From Aliiruegeria lutimaris (GTDB lineage Bacteria > Pseudomonadota > Alphaproteobacteria > Rhodobacterales > Rhodobacteraceae), in assembly GCF_900099935.1 (NCBI RefSeq), contig NZ_FNEK01000001.1, forward strand, positions 186,001 through 250,000: a DNA stretch of 64,000 bases, read 5' to 3'. Of this stretch, positions 18,170 through 28,383 are shown piece by piece. Under the pieces are notes generated by a model. The model saw only the letters and a program-made list of their open reading frames with translations. It was not told the DNA's origin and did not search any database. Within the stretch, counting starts at the first letter, position 1, and every line of letters begins with the position of its first letter. The translations under genes were made by a program, and so were the position numbers.

Positions 18170-20338
18170 TCAGTTCCCCGCAATCGTCATCCAAGAGACA
18201 AGGATCACGATGCCTATCACCATGGCGAAGGCGTAGTGGAAGATGTATCCGCTCTGTGCGCGCCCGGCGAGGCGGGTGAACCAGGGGATGATCCCCATTG
18301 TCAGCCCGTTGATGGCGCCGTCGATCGTCGCCCCGTCGCCCTTCTTCCACAGGAAGCGGCCGAAGGCACGGGCCGGGTTCACGAAGACCGCGTCATAGAT
18401 CTCGTCGAAATACCACTTGTTGAGCAGGAAGTTGTAGAGAGGCCGCTGGTTCTCGGCCAGTTTTGCCGGCCAGTCGGGACGGCGGATATACATCTGGTAA
18501 GCAAGGCCAAGGCCCAGCAGCATGGCGATGAAGGGCGAGACCTTCACCCAGATCGGCGAAGCGTGCGCATCGTCGAGAACGTGGTTGTTCTCGCCGAAAT
18601 AGATCGCCCCGTCGCCCGGATTGCCGCCAAAGGCCGCGTGATGCTCGCCCTCGGTCGCATGTTCCTCCGCGGCCTCGGTGGCGTGGGCCGTGGCAGCCTC
18701 CTCGCCATGCTCGGCCTCGGCGGTGCCGTCAGCCATGTGCGTGGCATGGGTCTCGTCCGTGTGGCCCTCCACCGAGGCTTCGGCATGAACCTCCTCGCCC
18801 TGAAGCGGGATGCCGTAGAAGCTGGCAACCTTGTCTGTATGGCCGAAGAAGGAGCCGTAAAAGAGCATGCCGGACAGGATCGCCCCTGCGGCCAGCACGT
18901 AGAGCGGGACCAGCATGGTCATCGGGCTCTCATGGGCGTGCTCATGGGTGTGCTTGTCGCCGCGCGCCTCGCCGTGGAAGGTGAGGAACATCAGGCGCCA
19001 GGAGTAGAAGGAGGTCATCAGCGCCGCGATGACCAGCATCACGAAGGCGAAGCCGGAGGCTTGCGTGCCACCCGCCCAGGCGCTCTCGATGATCGCGTCC
19101 TTGGAGAGGAAGCCGGCAAAGCCGATCCCCGTCAGCGGGATGCCGACACCGGTGATGGCCAGCGTGCCGATCATCATGATCCAGTAGGTGACCGGGAACT
19201 TGCCCTTGAGGGCACCGTAGTTCCGCATGTCCTGCTCGTGATGCATGCCGTGGATCACGGAGCCTGCGCCGAGGAAGAGCATGGCCTTGAAGAAGGCGTG
19301 GGTCAGCAGGTGGAACATGGCGGCCGAATACATGCCGACACCGGCGGCGACGAACATGTAGCCGAGCTGCGAACAGGTCGAATAGGCAATAACGCGCTTG
19401 ATGTCGTTCTGCACCAACCCAACCGTCGCGGCGAAGAAGGCCGTGATCGCACCGATATAGACGATGAAGGTGGTCGCGCCCGGCGCGAATTCGTAAAGCG
19501 GCGACATCCGGCAGACGAGGAACACGCCCGCTGTCACCATGGTGGCAGCGTGGATAAGGGCCGAAACCGGGGTCGGACCTTCCATCGCGTCCGGAAGCCA
19601 GGTGTGGAGCAGGAACTGGGCCGATTTGCCCATCGCACCAACAAAGAGCAGGAAGCCGAGCAGGTTGGCGGCGTTCCAGTCGGTCCACAGGAAGCTGACC
19701 TGCGTTTCCGCCAGCATGGGAGCGGCCGCGAACACGTCGTCCAGCGCGACACTGTCGACCAGGAAGAAGAGTCCAGCGATGCCGAGGGCAAAGCCGAAAT
19801 CGCCGACACGGTTGACGATGAAGGCCTTCATGGCCGCCTCGCCCGCGCTCTCCTTCTTGTAGTAGAAGCCGATGAGCAGGTAGGAAGCCAGACCCACGCC
19901 CTCCCAGCCGAAGAACATCTGAACGAGGTTGTCCGATGTCACCAGCATGAGCATGGCGAAGGTGAAAAGCGACAGAAAGGCGAAGAAACGCGCGCGGTAG
20001 GGCTCGTCCTCGGGGAAAGCATGGTCATGCGCCATGTAGCCGAAGCTGTAGAGATGGACGAAGGCCGAGACCGTCGTCACCACCACCAGCATGATCGCGG
20101 TCAGCCGGTCCAGGCGGATGGCCCAGTCGGCCACGAGCGAGCCGCTGTCGATCCAGCGCATCAGGTGGATCTGCTCGGTCACGCCGTCATGGGTGAGGAA
20201 CACGATCCAGCTGAAAAAGAAGGACAGGAACAGCAGGCCCGTCGCGGTGATCTGGCCGGCTTTCTCGCCGATCACCCGCCAGAAGAAGCCGCAGATGATG
20301 GCGCCGATAAGCGGGGCGAAGAGGATGATGCTTGCCAT
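18170..20338 (-). CDS. nuoL: NADH-quinone oxidoreductase subunit L with His/Glu-rich insertion
   Basis: A 722-residue distal antiporter-like subunit with the long lateral helix at its C-terminal end. Core motifs are [44 protein letters not shown] and [16 protein letters not shown]. Between membrane segments near the C-terminal third lies a low-complexity stretch (about residues 515-572, encoded by 18622-18796) made largely of His, Glu, Ala and Thr, after an earlier short loop with HTHEHAHE. The loop is not part of the conserved core. It follows nuoK after 6 bases. Confidence 0.97.
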   Translation of the reverse strand: MASIILFAPLIGAIICGFFWRVIGEKAGQITATGLLFLSFFFSWIVFLTHDGVTEQIHLMRWIDSGSLVADWAIRLDRLTAIMLVVVTTVSAFVHLYSFGYMAHDHAFPEDEPYRARFFAFLSLFTFAMLMLVTSDNLVQMFFGWEGVGLASYLLIGFYYKKESAGEAAMKAFIVNRVGDFGFALGIAGLFFLVDSVALDDVFAAAPMLAETQVSFLWTDWNAANLLGFLLFVGAMGKSAQFLLHTWLPDAMEGPTPVSALIHAATMVTAGVFLVCRMSPLYEFAPGATTFIVYIGAITAFFAATVGLVQNDIKRVIAYSTCSQLGYMFVAAGVGMYSAAMFHLLTHAFFKAMLFLGAGSVIHGMHHEQDMRNYGALKGKFPVTYWIMMIGTLAITGVGIPLTGIGFAGFLSKDAIIESAWAGGTQASGFAFVMLVIAALMTSFYSWRLMFLTFHGEARGDKHTHEHAHESPMTMLVPLYVLAAGAILSGMLFYGSFFGHTDKVASFYGIPLQGEEVHAEASVEGHTDETHATHMADGTAEAEHGEEAATAHATEAAEEHATEGEHHAAFGGNPGDGAIYFGENNHVLDDAHASPIWVKVSPFIAMLLGLGLAYQMYIRRPDWPAKLAENQRPLYNFLLNKWYFDEIYDAVFVNPARAFGRFLWKKGDGATIDGAINGLTMGIIPWFTRLAGRAQSGYIFHYAFAMVIGIVILVSWMTIAGN

Positions 20339-20344
20339 GTGCCC

Positions 20345-20650
20345 TTAGCCCTTCATGTTGGAGACGTCTTCGACCCGGATCGTCCCGCGGTTGCGGAAGA
20401 AACAGACCAGGATCGCGAGGCCGATGGCCGCCTCGGCGGCGGCAACGGTCAGGATGAACAGGGTGAAGATCTGCCCCGTGAGATCGCCCAGATAGGCGGA
20501 GAAGGCGACGAGGTTGATATTGACCGCCAGCAGCACGAGTTCGATCGACATCAGGATGACGATGACGTTCTTCCGGTTCAGGAAGATGCCGAAAATGCCG
20601 ATGACGAACAGCGCCGCCGCGACAGCCAGGTAATGTTCCAGTTGAACCAT
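20345..20650 (-). CDS. nuoK: NADH-quinone oxidoreductase subunit K
   Basis: A 101-residue three-helix complex I subunit. The start at 20650 ([15 protein letters not shown]) is the family start; the frame is open upstream but there it runs through a hairpin region. The two membrane glutamates of the proton channel are present, in IELVLLAVN and [12 protein letters not shown]. It is separated from nuoJ by an unusual 109-base spacer with two hairpins. Confidence 0.97.
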   Translation of the reverse strand: MVQLEHYLAVAAALFVIGIFGIFLNRKNVIVILMSIELVLLAVNINLVAFSAYLGDLTGQIFTLFILTVAAAEAAIGLAILVCFFRNRGTIRVEDVSNMKG

Positions 20651-20684
20651 TCCGCGGTCCCTCGATCCTTCTTGGCCCTTTCGG

Positions 20685-20747
20685 GCTTTGCGTTGCGCGG
20701 CAAAGCGCGCTTCGTTCAAACGGGCGCCCCTCCTCCCCGAGGGGCGC
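20685..20747. repeat. Two hairpins in the nuoJ-nuoK spacer
   Basis: GCTTTGC (20685-20691) pairs with GCAAAGC (20700-20706), and GCGCCCCT (20724-20731) pairs with AGGGGCGC (20740-20747). They fill most of the 109-base gap between nuoJ and nuoK in a cluster whose other subunit gaps are mostly under 40 bases. They may act in RNA processing or partial termination. Confidence 0.5.
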
Positions 20748-20759
20748 TCGGCGGGCAGG

Positions 20760-21380
20760 TTACTTGAGCCCCTCGCCCGGCTTGATATCGACCAGCTCCA
20801 GCGTTTCGGCCGGGTCGCGATACATCTGTACCAGGATGTCCTGGCGCTTGATGTCGCGGCGGTGGCGCATGGTCAGCACGATGGCGCCGATCATGGCGAC
20901 GAGCAGGATGAGCCCGGCAACCTGGAAGAGCAGGAAATACTTGTCATAGAGCAGCAGTCCGAGCGCGGCAGTGTTGTGCGCGCCAGCGCCCTCCGGCGTG
21001 CCCACCGGTGTATCAAGGATCGCAACGCCACCGCCCAGCTCCCAGGAGCCGAAGGCCATGGCGAGCTGCATGATCAGCACCAGCCCGATCACGAGGGCCA
21101 GCGGCAGTTGCTTGGCCATTTCGGCGCGCAGCTCGGCAAAATCCACGTCCAGCATCATGACAACGAAGAGGAACAGCACCATGACCGCGCCGACATAGAC
21201 GATGATCAGCAGCATGGCGACGAATTCCGCGCCCAGAAGCACCATCAGGCCCGCGCCCGACAGGAAGGACAGGATCATCCAGAGCACAGAATGGACCGGT
21301 TGCCTGGAGATCACCGTGAAGACAGCGCCCACGAGCAGGCACAAGGAAAACAGGTAGAAGACGAAATCGACGACTGTCAC
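20760..21380 (-). CDS. nuoJ: NADH-quinone oxidoreductase subunit J
   Basis: A 206-residue complex I membrane subunit with about five membrane segments. [46 protein letters not shown], seen here in parts, is the strongly conserved region with the pi-bulge helix. The start is a GTG at 21380, one base after the stop of the preceding gene, with AAGGAAA in front. The C-terminal 60 residues are variable and longer than the E. coli tail, as usual in this family. Confidence 0.96.
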   Translation of the reverse strand: MTVVDFVFYLFSLCLLVGAVFTVISRQPVHSVLWMILSFLSGAGLMVLLGAEFVAMLLIIVYVGAVMVLFLFVVMMLDVDFAELRAEMAKQLPLALVIGLVLIMQLAMAFGSWELGGGVAILDTPVGTPEGAGAHNTAALGLLLYDKYFLLFQVAGLILLVAMIGAIVLTMRHRRDIKRQDILVQMYRDPAETLELVDIKPGEGLK

Positions 21381-21381
21381 G

Positions 21382-21786
21382 TTACTTTCCTTCCTCGTGC
21401 TCGGCGATCACGGCCTGCGCCAGTTCCATCGCCTTCGTCATCGCGGGCACGCCCCCGAAAACGGACATCTGGCCGATCACCTCGGCGATTTCCTGGGCCG
21501 TTGCCCCGACCTCCAGCGCGTGGCGCACCGTGAGCTTGATCTGCGGCTCGAGCTGCGAGCCCTGCGCCACCAGCCCGCCCAACGTCACGAAGAGCCGGGT
21601 CTTCGCGTCCAGCCCGCCGGGGTTGAACGTGTTGCCGAAGGCCATCTCCATGGCGTCCTTCGGCATTGTCGGCATCATCGAGGTGAAATCGGGGAACTGG
21701 AATTTCTCCAGCGCAGGGTTCATGGCTTTCGCCATCTCCTGCGACTGTTCGATCATCGACTGGAATAGCTTGGTGAAATCACTCAT
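21382..21786 (-). CDS. Carboxymuconolactone decarboxylase-family protein without cysteines
   Basis: A 134-residue protein of the CMD/AhpD-like helical fold: the second half contains [40 protein letters not shown] and [11 protein letters not shown], the typical three-helix unit. It has no cysteine at all, so it cannot work like the CxxC peroxidase AhpD. The N-terminal 50 residues are Met-rich and helical. Its start overlaps the nuoI stop by 4 bases (ATGA) and its stop is one base before nuoJ, so it is translated with complex I. A role in assembly or in holding a quinone-like ligand is possible but unproven. Confidence 0.85.
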   Translation of the reverse strand: MSDFTKLFQSMIEQSQEMAKAMNPALEKFQFPDFTSMMPTMPKDAMEMAFGNTFNPGGLDAKTRLFVTLGGLVAQGSQLEPQIKLTVRHALEVGATAQEIAEVIGQMSVFGGVPAMTKAMELAQAVIAEHEEGK

Positions 21787-22280
21787 CTGTAAGGTGCATC
21801 CAGTTCGATATTGCGGGCAATCTCGGCTTCCCAGCGGTCCCCGTTCTCAAGGAGCTTCTCCTTGTTGTAGTAGAGCTCTTCGCGGGTCTCGGTGGTGAAC
21901 TCGAAATTCGGGCCCTCGACGATCGCATCCACCGGGCAGGCTTCCTGGCAGAAGCCGCAATAGATGCATTTCGTCATGTCGATGTCGTAGCGGGTCGTCC
22001 GCCGGGAGCCGTCCGCGCGCGGCTCGGCGTCGATCACGATGGCCTGTGCGGGGCAGATCGCCTCGCAGAGCTTGCACGCGATGCAGCGCTCTTCCCCGTT
22101 GGGATAGCGGCGCAGCGCATGTTCGCCACGGAAGCGCGGGCTCAGCGGGCCCTTTTCATGCGGATAGTTCAGGGTGGCTTTCGGCGCCATGAAATACTTC
22201 ATGCCGAGCTGAAAGCCCTTCCACATGTCCATCAGCAGGAAATACTTGGTCGCGCGGGTCCAGTCGATTGCCATACCCAT
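21783..22280 (-). CDS. nuoI: NADH-quinone oxidoreductase subunit I
   Basis: A 165-residue ferredoxin-like subunit carrying clusters N6a and N6b in the peripheral arm. The two 4Fe-4S motifs are complete: Cys66/69/72/76 in [12 protein letters not shown] and Cys105/108/111/115 in [12 protein letters not shown]. The amphipathic N-terminal helix (residues 8-30) contacts the membrane part. It follows nuoH after 3 bases and overlaps the CMD-like gene by 4. An alternative start at Met3 exists. Confidence 0.97.
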   Translation of the reverse strand: MGMAIDWTRATKYFLLMDMWKGFQLGMKYFMAPKATLNYPHEKGPLSPRFRGEHALRRYPNGEERCIACKLCEAICPAQAIVIDAEPRADGSRRTTRYDIDMTKCIYCGFCQEACPVDAIVEGPNFEFTTETREELYYNKEKLLENGDRWEAEIARNIELDAPYR

Positions 22281-22283
22281 CGA

Positions 22284-23342
22284 TCAGCCTCCCATTCCCA
22301 GCATTGCCCAGCGAGCCCAGAAGGCGCCGAGGATTTCGAACTTGGCCATAAAGGCGATGAAGACGACCCAGCCCAGCGACAAGGGCAGGAAGACTTTCCA
22401 GCCGATGCGCATCAGCTGGTCGTAGCGGTAGCGCGGCACGATGGCCTTTACCATCGCGAAGATGAAGAAGAAGAAGGACATCTTCAGGATCATCCACATG
22501 ACGCCATCGGGCAGGCCCGGGATCGGCGACAGCCAGCCACCGAAGAACAGGATGGTGACCAGCGCGCACATCAGCACGATCGCGATCAGCTCGCCCATCA
22601 TGTAGAGCAGGAAGGGCGTCGAGGAATACTCCACCTGGTAACCGGCGACGAGTTCCGATTCCGCTTCCGGAAGGTCGAAGGGCGGGCGGTTGGTCTCCGC
22701 CAGTGCCGAGATGAAGAACAGGAACACCATCGGCAGGTGCGGCAGCCAGTACCAGTTGAAGAAGCCGAAATTGCCTTCCTGTGCGCGCACGATATCGGTC
22801 AGGTTCATCGAACCGGTGGAGATGATCACACCGATGATGATCAGGCCGATGGAGACCTCGTAGGAGATCATCTGCGCCGCGGAACGCAACGCGCCGAGGA
22901 AGGGGTACTTGGAGTTGGAGGCCCAGCCGCCCATGATCACGCCGTAGACCTCGAGCGAGGACATGGCGAAAACATAGAGGATCGCGACGTTCAGCGAAGC
23001 GATCTCCCAGCCATCGTTGAAGGGCACGACGACCCAGGCGATGAGCGCGAGCACGAAGGAGAGCATCGGCGCAAGGAAATAGACGAATCGGTCGGCCCCT
23101 GCCGGCACGATGATTTCCTTGGCTATGTATTTGACGAAATCCGCGAAGGATTGCAGCAGGCCGTAAATCCCGACGACATTCGGTCCCCTGCGTTGCTGGA
23201 CCGCGGCCCAGACCTTGCGGTCGGCATACATCAGGAACGCGAGCGCAACGAAGAGGATGATGGTGAACAGGAGACATTGCGCTGCGACCAGCACGACGAT
23301 CCCAAGGTTGGTTTGCAGAAATCCTGCCAGAAATTCAGCCAT
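22284..23342 (-). CDS. nuoH: NADH-quinone oxidoreductase subunit H
   Basis: A 352-residue subunit with about eight membrane helices that forms most of the quinone chamber. Conserved pieces are [30 protein letters not shown], the acidic loop [21 protein letters not shown] and the C-terminal [20 protein letters not shown]. The start is the ATG at 23342. A small lipoprotein gene separates it from nuoG. Confidence 0.97.
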   Translation of the reverse strand: MAEFLAGFLQTNLGIVVLVAAQCLLFTIILFVALAFLMYADRKVWAAVQQRRGPNVVGIYGLLQSFADFVKYIAKEIIVPAGADRFVYFLAPMLSFVLALIAWVVVPFNDGWEIASLNVAILYVFAMSSLEVYGVIMGGWASNSKYPFLGALRSAAQMISYEVSIGLIIIGVIISTGSMNLTDIVRAQEGNFGFFNWYWLPHLPMVFLFFISALAETNRPPFDLPEAESELVAGYQVEYSSTPFLLYMMGELIAIVLMCALVTILFFGGWLSPIPGLPDGVMWMILKMSFFFFIFAMVKAIVPRYRYDQLMRIGWKVFLPLSLGWVVFIAFMAKFEILGAFWARWAMLGMGG

Positions 23343-23357
23343 GGTGCCTCATCTTCC

Positions 23358-23759
23358 TCAGACCGTAGGTATGCCCCGCAAGGCGCAATCTTCCACCGTC
23401 ACTTCGGCGTCGATTGTCTGCGACCCTTGCGGGAGCGCTGGCGAGACCGTGTAAACCGCATCCGCGCGCCAAACGCCAGACTCTAGTGCAACTCTTGTGC
23501 GGACATGTCGCGCAAAGCCATATCCGCGTATCAACGTGTATTGGGCAACAGCACATGTGGCATAATCTTCCACATCGATGGCGTCGCGCGCGCCTTCCAT
23601 CTCGACGATGAAGCCGACAAGGTCATCGCCAAGCAATTGGGTCTCGATTCCCTTGTATACGGGCTCGAATGGCAGATCGTCACGATCCACCGCCTCCTCT
23701 GCCGTGCATGCCCCCAGAGTGGCGATCAGCGCTGCCGCCACTCCCTCTCGCGCCGCCAC
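23358..23759 (-). CDS. Small predicted lipoprotein between nuoG and nuoH
   Basis: A 133-residue protein that I do not recognise. The start is taken as the GTG at 23759, because GGAG lies 9 bases upstream, overlapping the end of nuoG, and because it puts a short hydrophobic stretch and a lipobox (TLGAC, Cys18) at the N-terminus. The mature part is acidic and beta-rich with two more cysteines (CAVAQY and VEDCALRG), which could form a disulphide in the periplasm. It sits 4 bases after nuoG and 15 before nuoH. An inner- or outer-membrane accessory of complex I is a guess from position only; the signal is short and contains an Arg/Glu pair, so export should be tested. Confidence 0.7.
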   Translation of the reverse strand: MAAREGVAAALIATLGACTAEEAVDRDDLPFEPVYKGIETQLLGDDLVGFIVEMEGARDAIDVEDYATCAVAQYTLIRGYGFARHVRTRVALESGVWRADAVYTVSPALPQGSQTIDAEVTVEDCALRGIPTV

Positions 23760-23763
23760 GCGC

Positions 23764-25785
23764 TTACTCCGCGGCCAGCGGGGTGTTGGCGCGCGCCTTC
23801 GCCTGTGCCGACAGTTCGGCCATGAGCGCGCTCGCACGGGCAATCGGGTTGCTCAGGTAGTAATCTTGGATCGCCAAACGGAAATCGGCCTTCCCCAGTT
23901 CGCGCGGCTCCAACGCCGCGCCCTCGTTCACGGGCAAGGCATCCAGCGCCCGCATATGCGGCACCTGCTTGATCAGCACCTTGCGCAGCTGAAGCTGGGT
24001 GTCCCAGGGCTGCGTCGCGCCAAGCTCGGCCGAGAGCGCCCTCAGGATGGCCCAGTTCTCCTTCGCCTGGCCCGGCGGGAAGGAGGCCCGCATGGCCATC
24101 TGCACGCGACCTTCGGTGTTCACGAAGAGCCCCTGCTCTTCCACCCAGGCCGCCGCCGGCAGAATCACGTCGGCGCGGTGCGCGCCGCGGTCGCCATGGC
24201 TGCCCTGGTAGATGACGAAGGGACCTGCATCGATCTCCACCTCGTCGGCGCCGAGATTATAGACAACCTCCGCCCCGTCGATAACGGCTTCAAGGCCGCC
24301 CTCGGTCACTGCTCCGACATCCATCGCGCCAACGCGGGAGGCTGCCGTGTGCAACACCAGCAGCTTGCTGTCGGTCTGTGCACAGATCTTTTGCGCGGCG
24401 GCCAGCACCGCTTCGCCATCAGCTTCGCGAAGGGCACCCTGACCAACGATCACAATGGAAGGCTTGGAGCGAATCTCGTCGGAGCCGCCCATGTCCACCA
24501 CTTTCTGAAGCGCAGCGCGATCCGTTCCGGCGTGGAAATAGTCGAATGTCAGATCGACCTTTTGTCCAACCAGGGCGACATCCGCCCCCGCGATCCAGGC
24601 CTTGCGGATGCGGGCGTTCAGAACCGGTGCTTCGGTACGCGGGTCGGTGCCGATAAGCAGGATTCGCTCGGCGCTGTCGATATCCTCGAGAGCGGCTGTG
24701 CCGACATAGGCGGCACGATTCGCAATCGGCAGGCGCGCGTTGTCGGTCCGGCATTCCACCTTGCCGCCCTGCCCTTCGACCAGTTGCTTGAGCGCGAAGG
24801 CCGCTTCGACCGGGGCCAGATCGCCCACGAGACCGGCAATCTTCTTGCCCTTCATCGCGGCAGCGGCGGCAGAGAGCGCCTCGGCCCAGCTCGCGGGTTT
24901 CAGCTTGCCGTCCACACGCACGTAAGCCCTGTCGAGTCGCTGGCGCTTGAGCCCATCCCAGACGAAGCGCGATTTGTCGGCCAGCCACTCCTCGTTGATG
25001 GCGTCGTTGTTGCGCGGCAGGATCCGCTTCACTTCGCGCCCCTTGGTGTCCACGCGGGTATTGGAGCCAAGCGCGTCCATCACGTCGATGGTTTCGGTCT
25101 TGGTCAGCTCCCAGGGCCGCGCGGTGAAGGCATAGGGCTTGGAAACCAGCGCACCGACCGGGCAGAGGTCGATGATATTGCCCTGCAGGTTCGAATCGAG
25201 CGTCTGGTTGAGGTAGGAGGTGATCTCCGCATCCTCGCCCCGGCCCGTCTGGCCCATCTGGGTGATGCCGGCCACCTCGGTGGTGAAGCGCACGCAGCGG
25301 GTGCAGGAGATGCAGCGCGTCATGTGAGTCTCGACAAGCGGACCGAGATCGAGATCTTCGGTCGCCCGCTTGGGCTCGCGGAAACGGCTGAAATCGACGC
25401 CATAGGCCACGGCCTGGTCCTGCAGGTCGCATTCGCCGCCCTGGTCGCAGATCGGGCAGTCCAGCGGGTGGTTGATGAGCAGGAATTCCATCACCCCCTC
25501 GCGGGCCTTCTTGACCATAGGGGAATTGGTACGCACCTCGGGCGGCTCGCCATTGCGGCCGGGGCGCAAGTCCCTGACCTGCATCGCGCAGGAGGCCGCC
25601 GGCTTCGGGGGGCCACCAACCACTTCCACCAGGCACATCCGGCAATTGCCGGCGATCGACAGGCGCTCGTGGTAACAGAATCGCGGAACCTCGATACCAG
25701 CCTGTTCGCAGGCCTGAATCAGGGTCATCGCGGGGTCGCATTTCACTTCGATGCCGTCGATGATGATGGTGCGTAGGTCACTCAT
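23764..25785 (-). CDS. nuoG: NADH-quinone oxidoreductase subunit G
   Basis: The 673-residue large peripheral-arm subunit. The N-terminal [2Fe-2S] domain has Cys37, Cys48, Cys51 and Cys66; [14 protein letters not shown] and [10 protein letters not shown] supply the next clusters with LCPVGAL closing the set. The rest is a molybdopterin-oxidoreductase-like domain that has lost its cofactor role. It is shorter than E. coli NuoG and similar to mitochondrial NDUFS1. The 159-base leader upstream contains small hairpins (for example GGGTCC-CTCTTC-GGACCC at 25850-25867). Confidence 0.97.
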   Translation of the reverse strand: MSDLRTIIIDGIEVKCDPAMTLIQACEQAGIEVPRFCYHERLSIAGNCRMCLVEVVGGPPKPAASCAMQVRDLRPGRNGEPPEVRTNSPMVKKAREGVMEFLLINHPLDCPICDQGGECDLQDQAVAYGVDFSRFREPKRATEDLDLGPLVETHMTRCISCTRCVRFTTEVAGITQMGQTGRGEDAEITSYLNQTLDSNLQGNIIDLCPVGALVSKPYAFTARPWELTKTETIDVMDALGSNTRVDTKGREVKRILPRNNDAINEEWLADKSRFVWDGLKRQRLDRAYVRVDGKLKPASWAEALSAAAAAMKGKKIAGLVGDLAPVEAAFALKQLVEGQGGKVECRTDNARLPIANRAAYVGTAALEDIDSAERILLIGTDPRTEAPVLNARIRKAWIAGADVALVGQKVDLTFDYFHAGTDRAALQKVVDMGGSDEIRSKPSIVIVGQGALREADGEAVLAAAQKICAQTDSKLLVLHTAASRVGAMDVGAVTEGGLEAVIDGAEVVYNLGADEVEIDAGPFVIYQGSHGDRGAHRADVILPAAAWVEEQGLFVNTEGRVQMAMRASFPPGQAKENWAILRALSAELGATQPWDTQLQLRKVLIKQVPHMRALDALPVNEGAALEPRELGKADFRLAIQDYYLSNPIARASALMAELSAQAKARANTPLAAE

Positions 25786-25944
25786 GCGCTGCCTCCAGCT
25801 CCTTCTTGGGGGTACTCCCCTTCAAGACCGGAGGTCTAGGCGCACTCCGGGGTCCCTCTTCGGACCCTCTCTAGCGTCTTCTTTGGCCAAGGCCAATCAG
25901 CGATTTCGCCGCGATTTCGGGCGCAGCGCCGCAGGGAGCCGCAC

Positions 25945-26031
25945 TCAATGCAGGGCGAGTCCCTGGCTGGCCGAAACAAGCAAGGTGAAGACAACCAACG
26001 TGGCCGTGGCGATGGAAAGAAATCTGAACAT
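25945..26031 (-). CDS. 28-residue hydrophobic peptide between the DUF5333-like gene and nuoG
   Basis: A very short reading frame starting at ATG 26031 with an excellent Shine-Dalgarno (AAGGAAA, 7 bases upstream) and ending with TGA at 25945. The product starts MFRFLSIATATLVVF and ends SQGLALH. It has a basic N-terminus and one hydrophobic segment of about 17 residues, so it could be a single-span membrane peptide or a signal-like leader. It lies within the nuo gene run and on the same strand. There is no further evidence that it is translated; the claim rests on the ribosome-binding site, composition and position. Confidence 0.5.
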   Translation of the reverse strand: MFRFLSIATATLVVFTLLVSASQGLALH

Positions 26032-26267
26032 GCGCGTTTCCTTCTGAAATGGGGGCGAGAAAATCGCCCTTTCCTTCCAGATGGGGAGGCCGTGGCTTTG
26101 TTTTCAACAAGGATCGCGTAATTGCGCGGCCTCTGCTGCGATGCAGCAGTTCTTCGCTCAAATCCTGACCGAGCCCGGCGGCTCTTCGCCCAATCACGGA
26201 GCCTTTATTGGACGTGGAGAAGCGATTTGCCGCACGATATTCGGCCTTATCGACCGCAAGGGTTCAA

Positions 26268-26397
26268 GGGGGGCGTTGCCCCCCGCGCTCTTACGAGCGC
26301 TCCCCCCAGGATATTTGGCGAAAGAGGATGGAAAACCCGTTCCGGCTTCCTCTTTCCTGAAATATCCCCTCCGGAGGCACGGTCCGAAGGATCGTTC
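26268..26397. repeat. Composite hairpin repeat, full copy 2 (inside nuo cluster)
   Basis: This occupies much of the gene-free stretch 26032-26449. It is inverted relative to copy 1: module Y GGGGGGC-GTT-GCCCCCC (26268-26284), a GAGCGCTC stem and AGGATATTTG, a spacer of about 45 bases, AAATATCC, CCTCCGGAGGC and an imperfect GGTCC-GAA-GGATC hairpin (26381-26393). Upstream of it (26032-26267) I see no gene. Confidence 0.85.
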
Positions 26398-26449
26398 CTG
26401 CGCCTGACGTGACAGGTGGATTGGTTCGCAACGTGTAAGACGGGCAGGT

Positions 26450-26896
26450 TCAGCCGCCTTGACCGTCCTTTGTGGGGTCCACGGCACCCTCACCGGTGAT
26501 CTCGGCGAGAAAGGACCCCACCTGCGTGGACTCCTTGATTTCGGCGAAGCCTGCCATGCAGACGCGGATAAAATCCGTTTCGTCCTTGGCCAGCTTGTGC
26601 TTTTCACGAAAGGTCGCCTGTTTGCCGCGTACCGCGTCACCCGGGTCGGCCATTGTCCCTTCGAGATTCTCGGCATCGAATCCATCGGCGGCGAGCTTCT
26701 CCATAACCTCGGCGGTTGCATCGGACGCCGCGACCGCGTTGAAGGTGAGGTTTGGACAGGCTGTAGCGATGTTTTCTGCGGTGGTGATCGAGACCATGGC
26801 ATCGACGAAATAACCGGGCGCCGGGCGCAGCTCCTGCGCAGTGGCTCCAGAAGCGGCCATTGAAATCCCCATGGCCGTCAAGGCGAGTATCTTCAT
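26450..26896 (-). CDS. Exported DUF5333-like protein
   Basis: A 148-residue protein with a clear signal peptide (MKILALTAMGISMAASGATA, cleavage after residue 20). The start at 26896 is preceded by GGGGAACG. The mature part is helical and acidic, with two cysteines (Cys47 in IATACPNLTFN and Cys113 in FIRVCMAGF) that could form a disulphide. In layout (signal peptide, early Cys, C-terminal helices) and location in the complex I cluster it resembles DUF5333 proteins of Rhodobacteraceae; this assignment is from memory and should be searched. Function unknown; a periplasmic location next to the membrane arm is inferred. Confidence 0.7.
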   Translation of the reverse strand: MKILALTAMGISMAASGATAQELRPAPGYFVDAMVSITTAENIATACPNLTFNAVAASDATAEVMEKLAADGFDAENLEGTMADPGDAVRGKQATFREKHKLAKDETDFIRVCMAGFAEIKESTQVGSFLAEITGEGAVDPTKDGQGG

Positions 26897-27091
26897 CGCG
26901 GCGTTCCCCAATGATCTCTATCTGTAGAACATTACAGCCAGACTGGCAGACGAGCCAGACCATCGCCAGAGGCTATTTCCTGCCTGCCTGTTCGCACCCG
27001 CCCCCATCCGGAGGAACATGCAAAACAAACCCGCTGCCAGAGGGCGCGCAGACGCCCCTTTAGGCTATTTCGGGTTAACGATAAGCGGCGA

Positions 27092-28372
27092 TTACTCCGC
27101 GGCAATCCCCGGCTTGTTCTTAATCCGGTACTCGATCTCGCCACGGAAATGCCGGATCAGGCCCTGGATCGGCCAGGCGGCAGCGTCGCCGAGCGCACAG
27201 ATCGTGTGGCCCTCGACCTGCTTGGTGACATCCATCAGCATGTCGATCTCTTCGATCTCGGCCTCGCCCTTCACCAGCCGGTCCATGACCCGCATCATCC
27301 AGCCCGTGCCTTCACGGCAGGGGGTGCACTGGCCGCAGCTCTCATGCTTGTAGAACTTGCTCAGCCGCCAGATCGCCTTCACGACATCCGTGGACTGGTC
27401 CATCACGATCACCGCCGCCGTGCCGAGGCCGGAGCGCTGCTCGCGCAGCCAGTCGAAATCCATGATCGCTTCCCTGGCGATATCGGCGGGCAGCAGCGGC
27501 ACCGAGGAGCCGCCGGGGATGACGGCCTTGAGGTTCTTCCAGCCGCCGCGAATGCCGCCGCAATGCTTGTCGATCAGTTCCTCGAAGGGGATCGACATGC
27601 TCTCCTCGACCACGCAGGGCTTGTTGACGTGACCCGAGATGGCGAAGAGCTTGGTGCCGGTGTTGTTCGGACGGCCGAAGCCCGCGAACCACTCGCCGCC
27701 CCGGCGCAGAACGGTCGGCACAACGGCGATGGATTCGACGTTGTTCACCGTGGTCGGGCAGCCATAGAGGCCCGCGCCCGCCGGAAACGGCGGCTTCATG
27801 CGTGGCATGCCCTTCTTGCCTTCTAGGCTTTCCAGAAGGGCGGTTTCCTCGCCGCAGATATAGGCGCCGGCGCCGTGATGCACGAAAAGGTCGAAATCCC
27901 AGCCGGACCCGGCGGCGTTCTTGCCAAGGAGCCCCGCGTCATAGGCTTCGTCGATGGCGGCCTGCAGCGCCTCGCGTTCGCGGATGAACTCGCCGCGGAT
28001 ATAGATGTAGCTCTCATGCGCGCCCATGGCGAAGGAGGCCAGCAGGCACCCCTCGATCAGGGTATGCGGGTCGTTACGCAGGATCTCACGGTCCTTGCAG
28101 GTGCCGGGCTCCGACTCGTCTGCGTTTACCACAAGATAGGACGGACGCCCGTCGCTTTCCTTCGGCATGAACGACCACTTCAGACCGGTCGGGAAGCCTG
28201 CCCCGCCACGGCCGCGCAGGCCGGAGGCCTTCATCTCGTCCACGATCCAGTCGCGGCCCTTCTTGATGATGTCTGCGGTGCCATCCCAATGTCCGCGGGC
28301 GCGGGCACCGGCGAGCGTACGATCCTTCAGACCGTAGATGTTGGTGAAGATCCTGTCCTTGTCCTGCAGCAT
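27092..28372 (-). CDS. nuoF: NADH-quinone oxidoreductase subunit F
   Basis: A 426-residue NADH-binding subunit holding FMN and cluster N3. The nucleotide-binding segments [18 protein letters not shown] and [12 protein letters not shown] lie in the first 100 residues; the 4Fe-4S motif [14 protein letters not shown] is near residue 345, with the fourth Cys later in [13 protein letters not shown]. It starts at 28372 and lies 11 bases after the DUF5337-like gene. Confidence 0.97.
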   Translation of the reverse strand: MLQDKDRIFTNIYGLKDRTLAGARARGHWDGTADIIKKGRDWIVDEMKASGLRGRGGAGFPTGLKWSFMPKESDGRPSYLVVNADESEPGTCKDREILRNDPHTLIEGCLLASFAMGAHESYIYIRGEFIREREALQAAIDEAYDAGLLGKNAAGSGWDFDLFVHHGAGAYICGEETALLESLEGKKGMPRMKPPFPAGAGLYGCPTTVNNVESIAVVPTVLRRGGEWFAGFGRPNNTGTKLFAISGHVNKPCVVEESMSIPFEELIDKHCGGIRGGWKNLKAVIPGGSSVPLLPADIAREAIMDFDWLREQRSGLGTAAVIVMDQSTDVVKAIWRLSKFYKHESCGQCTPCREGTGWMMRVMDRLVKGEAEIEEIDMLMDVTKQVEGHTICALGDAAAWPIQGLIRHFRGEIEYRIKNKPGIAAE

Positions 28373-28383
28373 CTCTTATCCTC

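Noticed and set aside
17984-20767. A 927-codon plus-strand open frame opposite nuoL-nuoM
   Set aside because: It is antisense to clear complex I genes, is very rich in His, Arg, Asp and Gly in the manner of reverse translations of high-GC genes, and has no domain or ribosome-binding site.
25751-26047. A 98-codon plus-strand frame over the nuoG start
   Set aside because: No ribosome-binding site and composition unlike a protein; the minus-strand 28-codon frame in the same place has a far better start.
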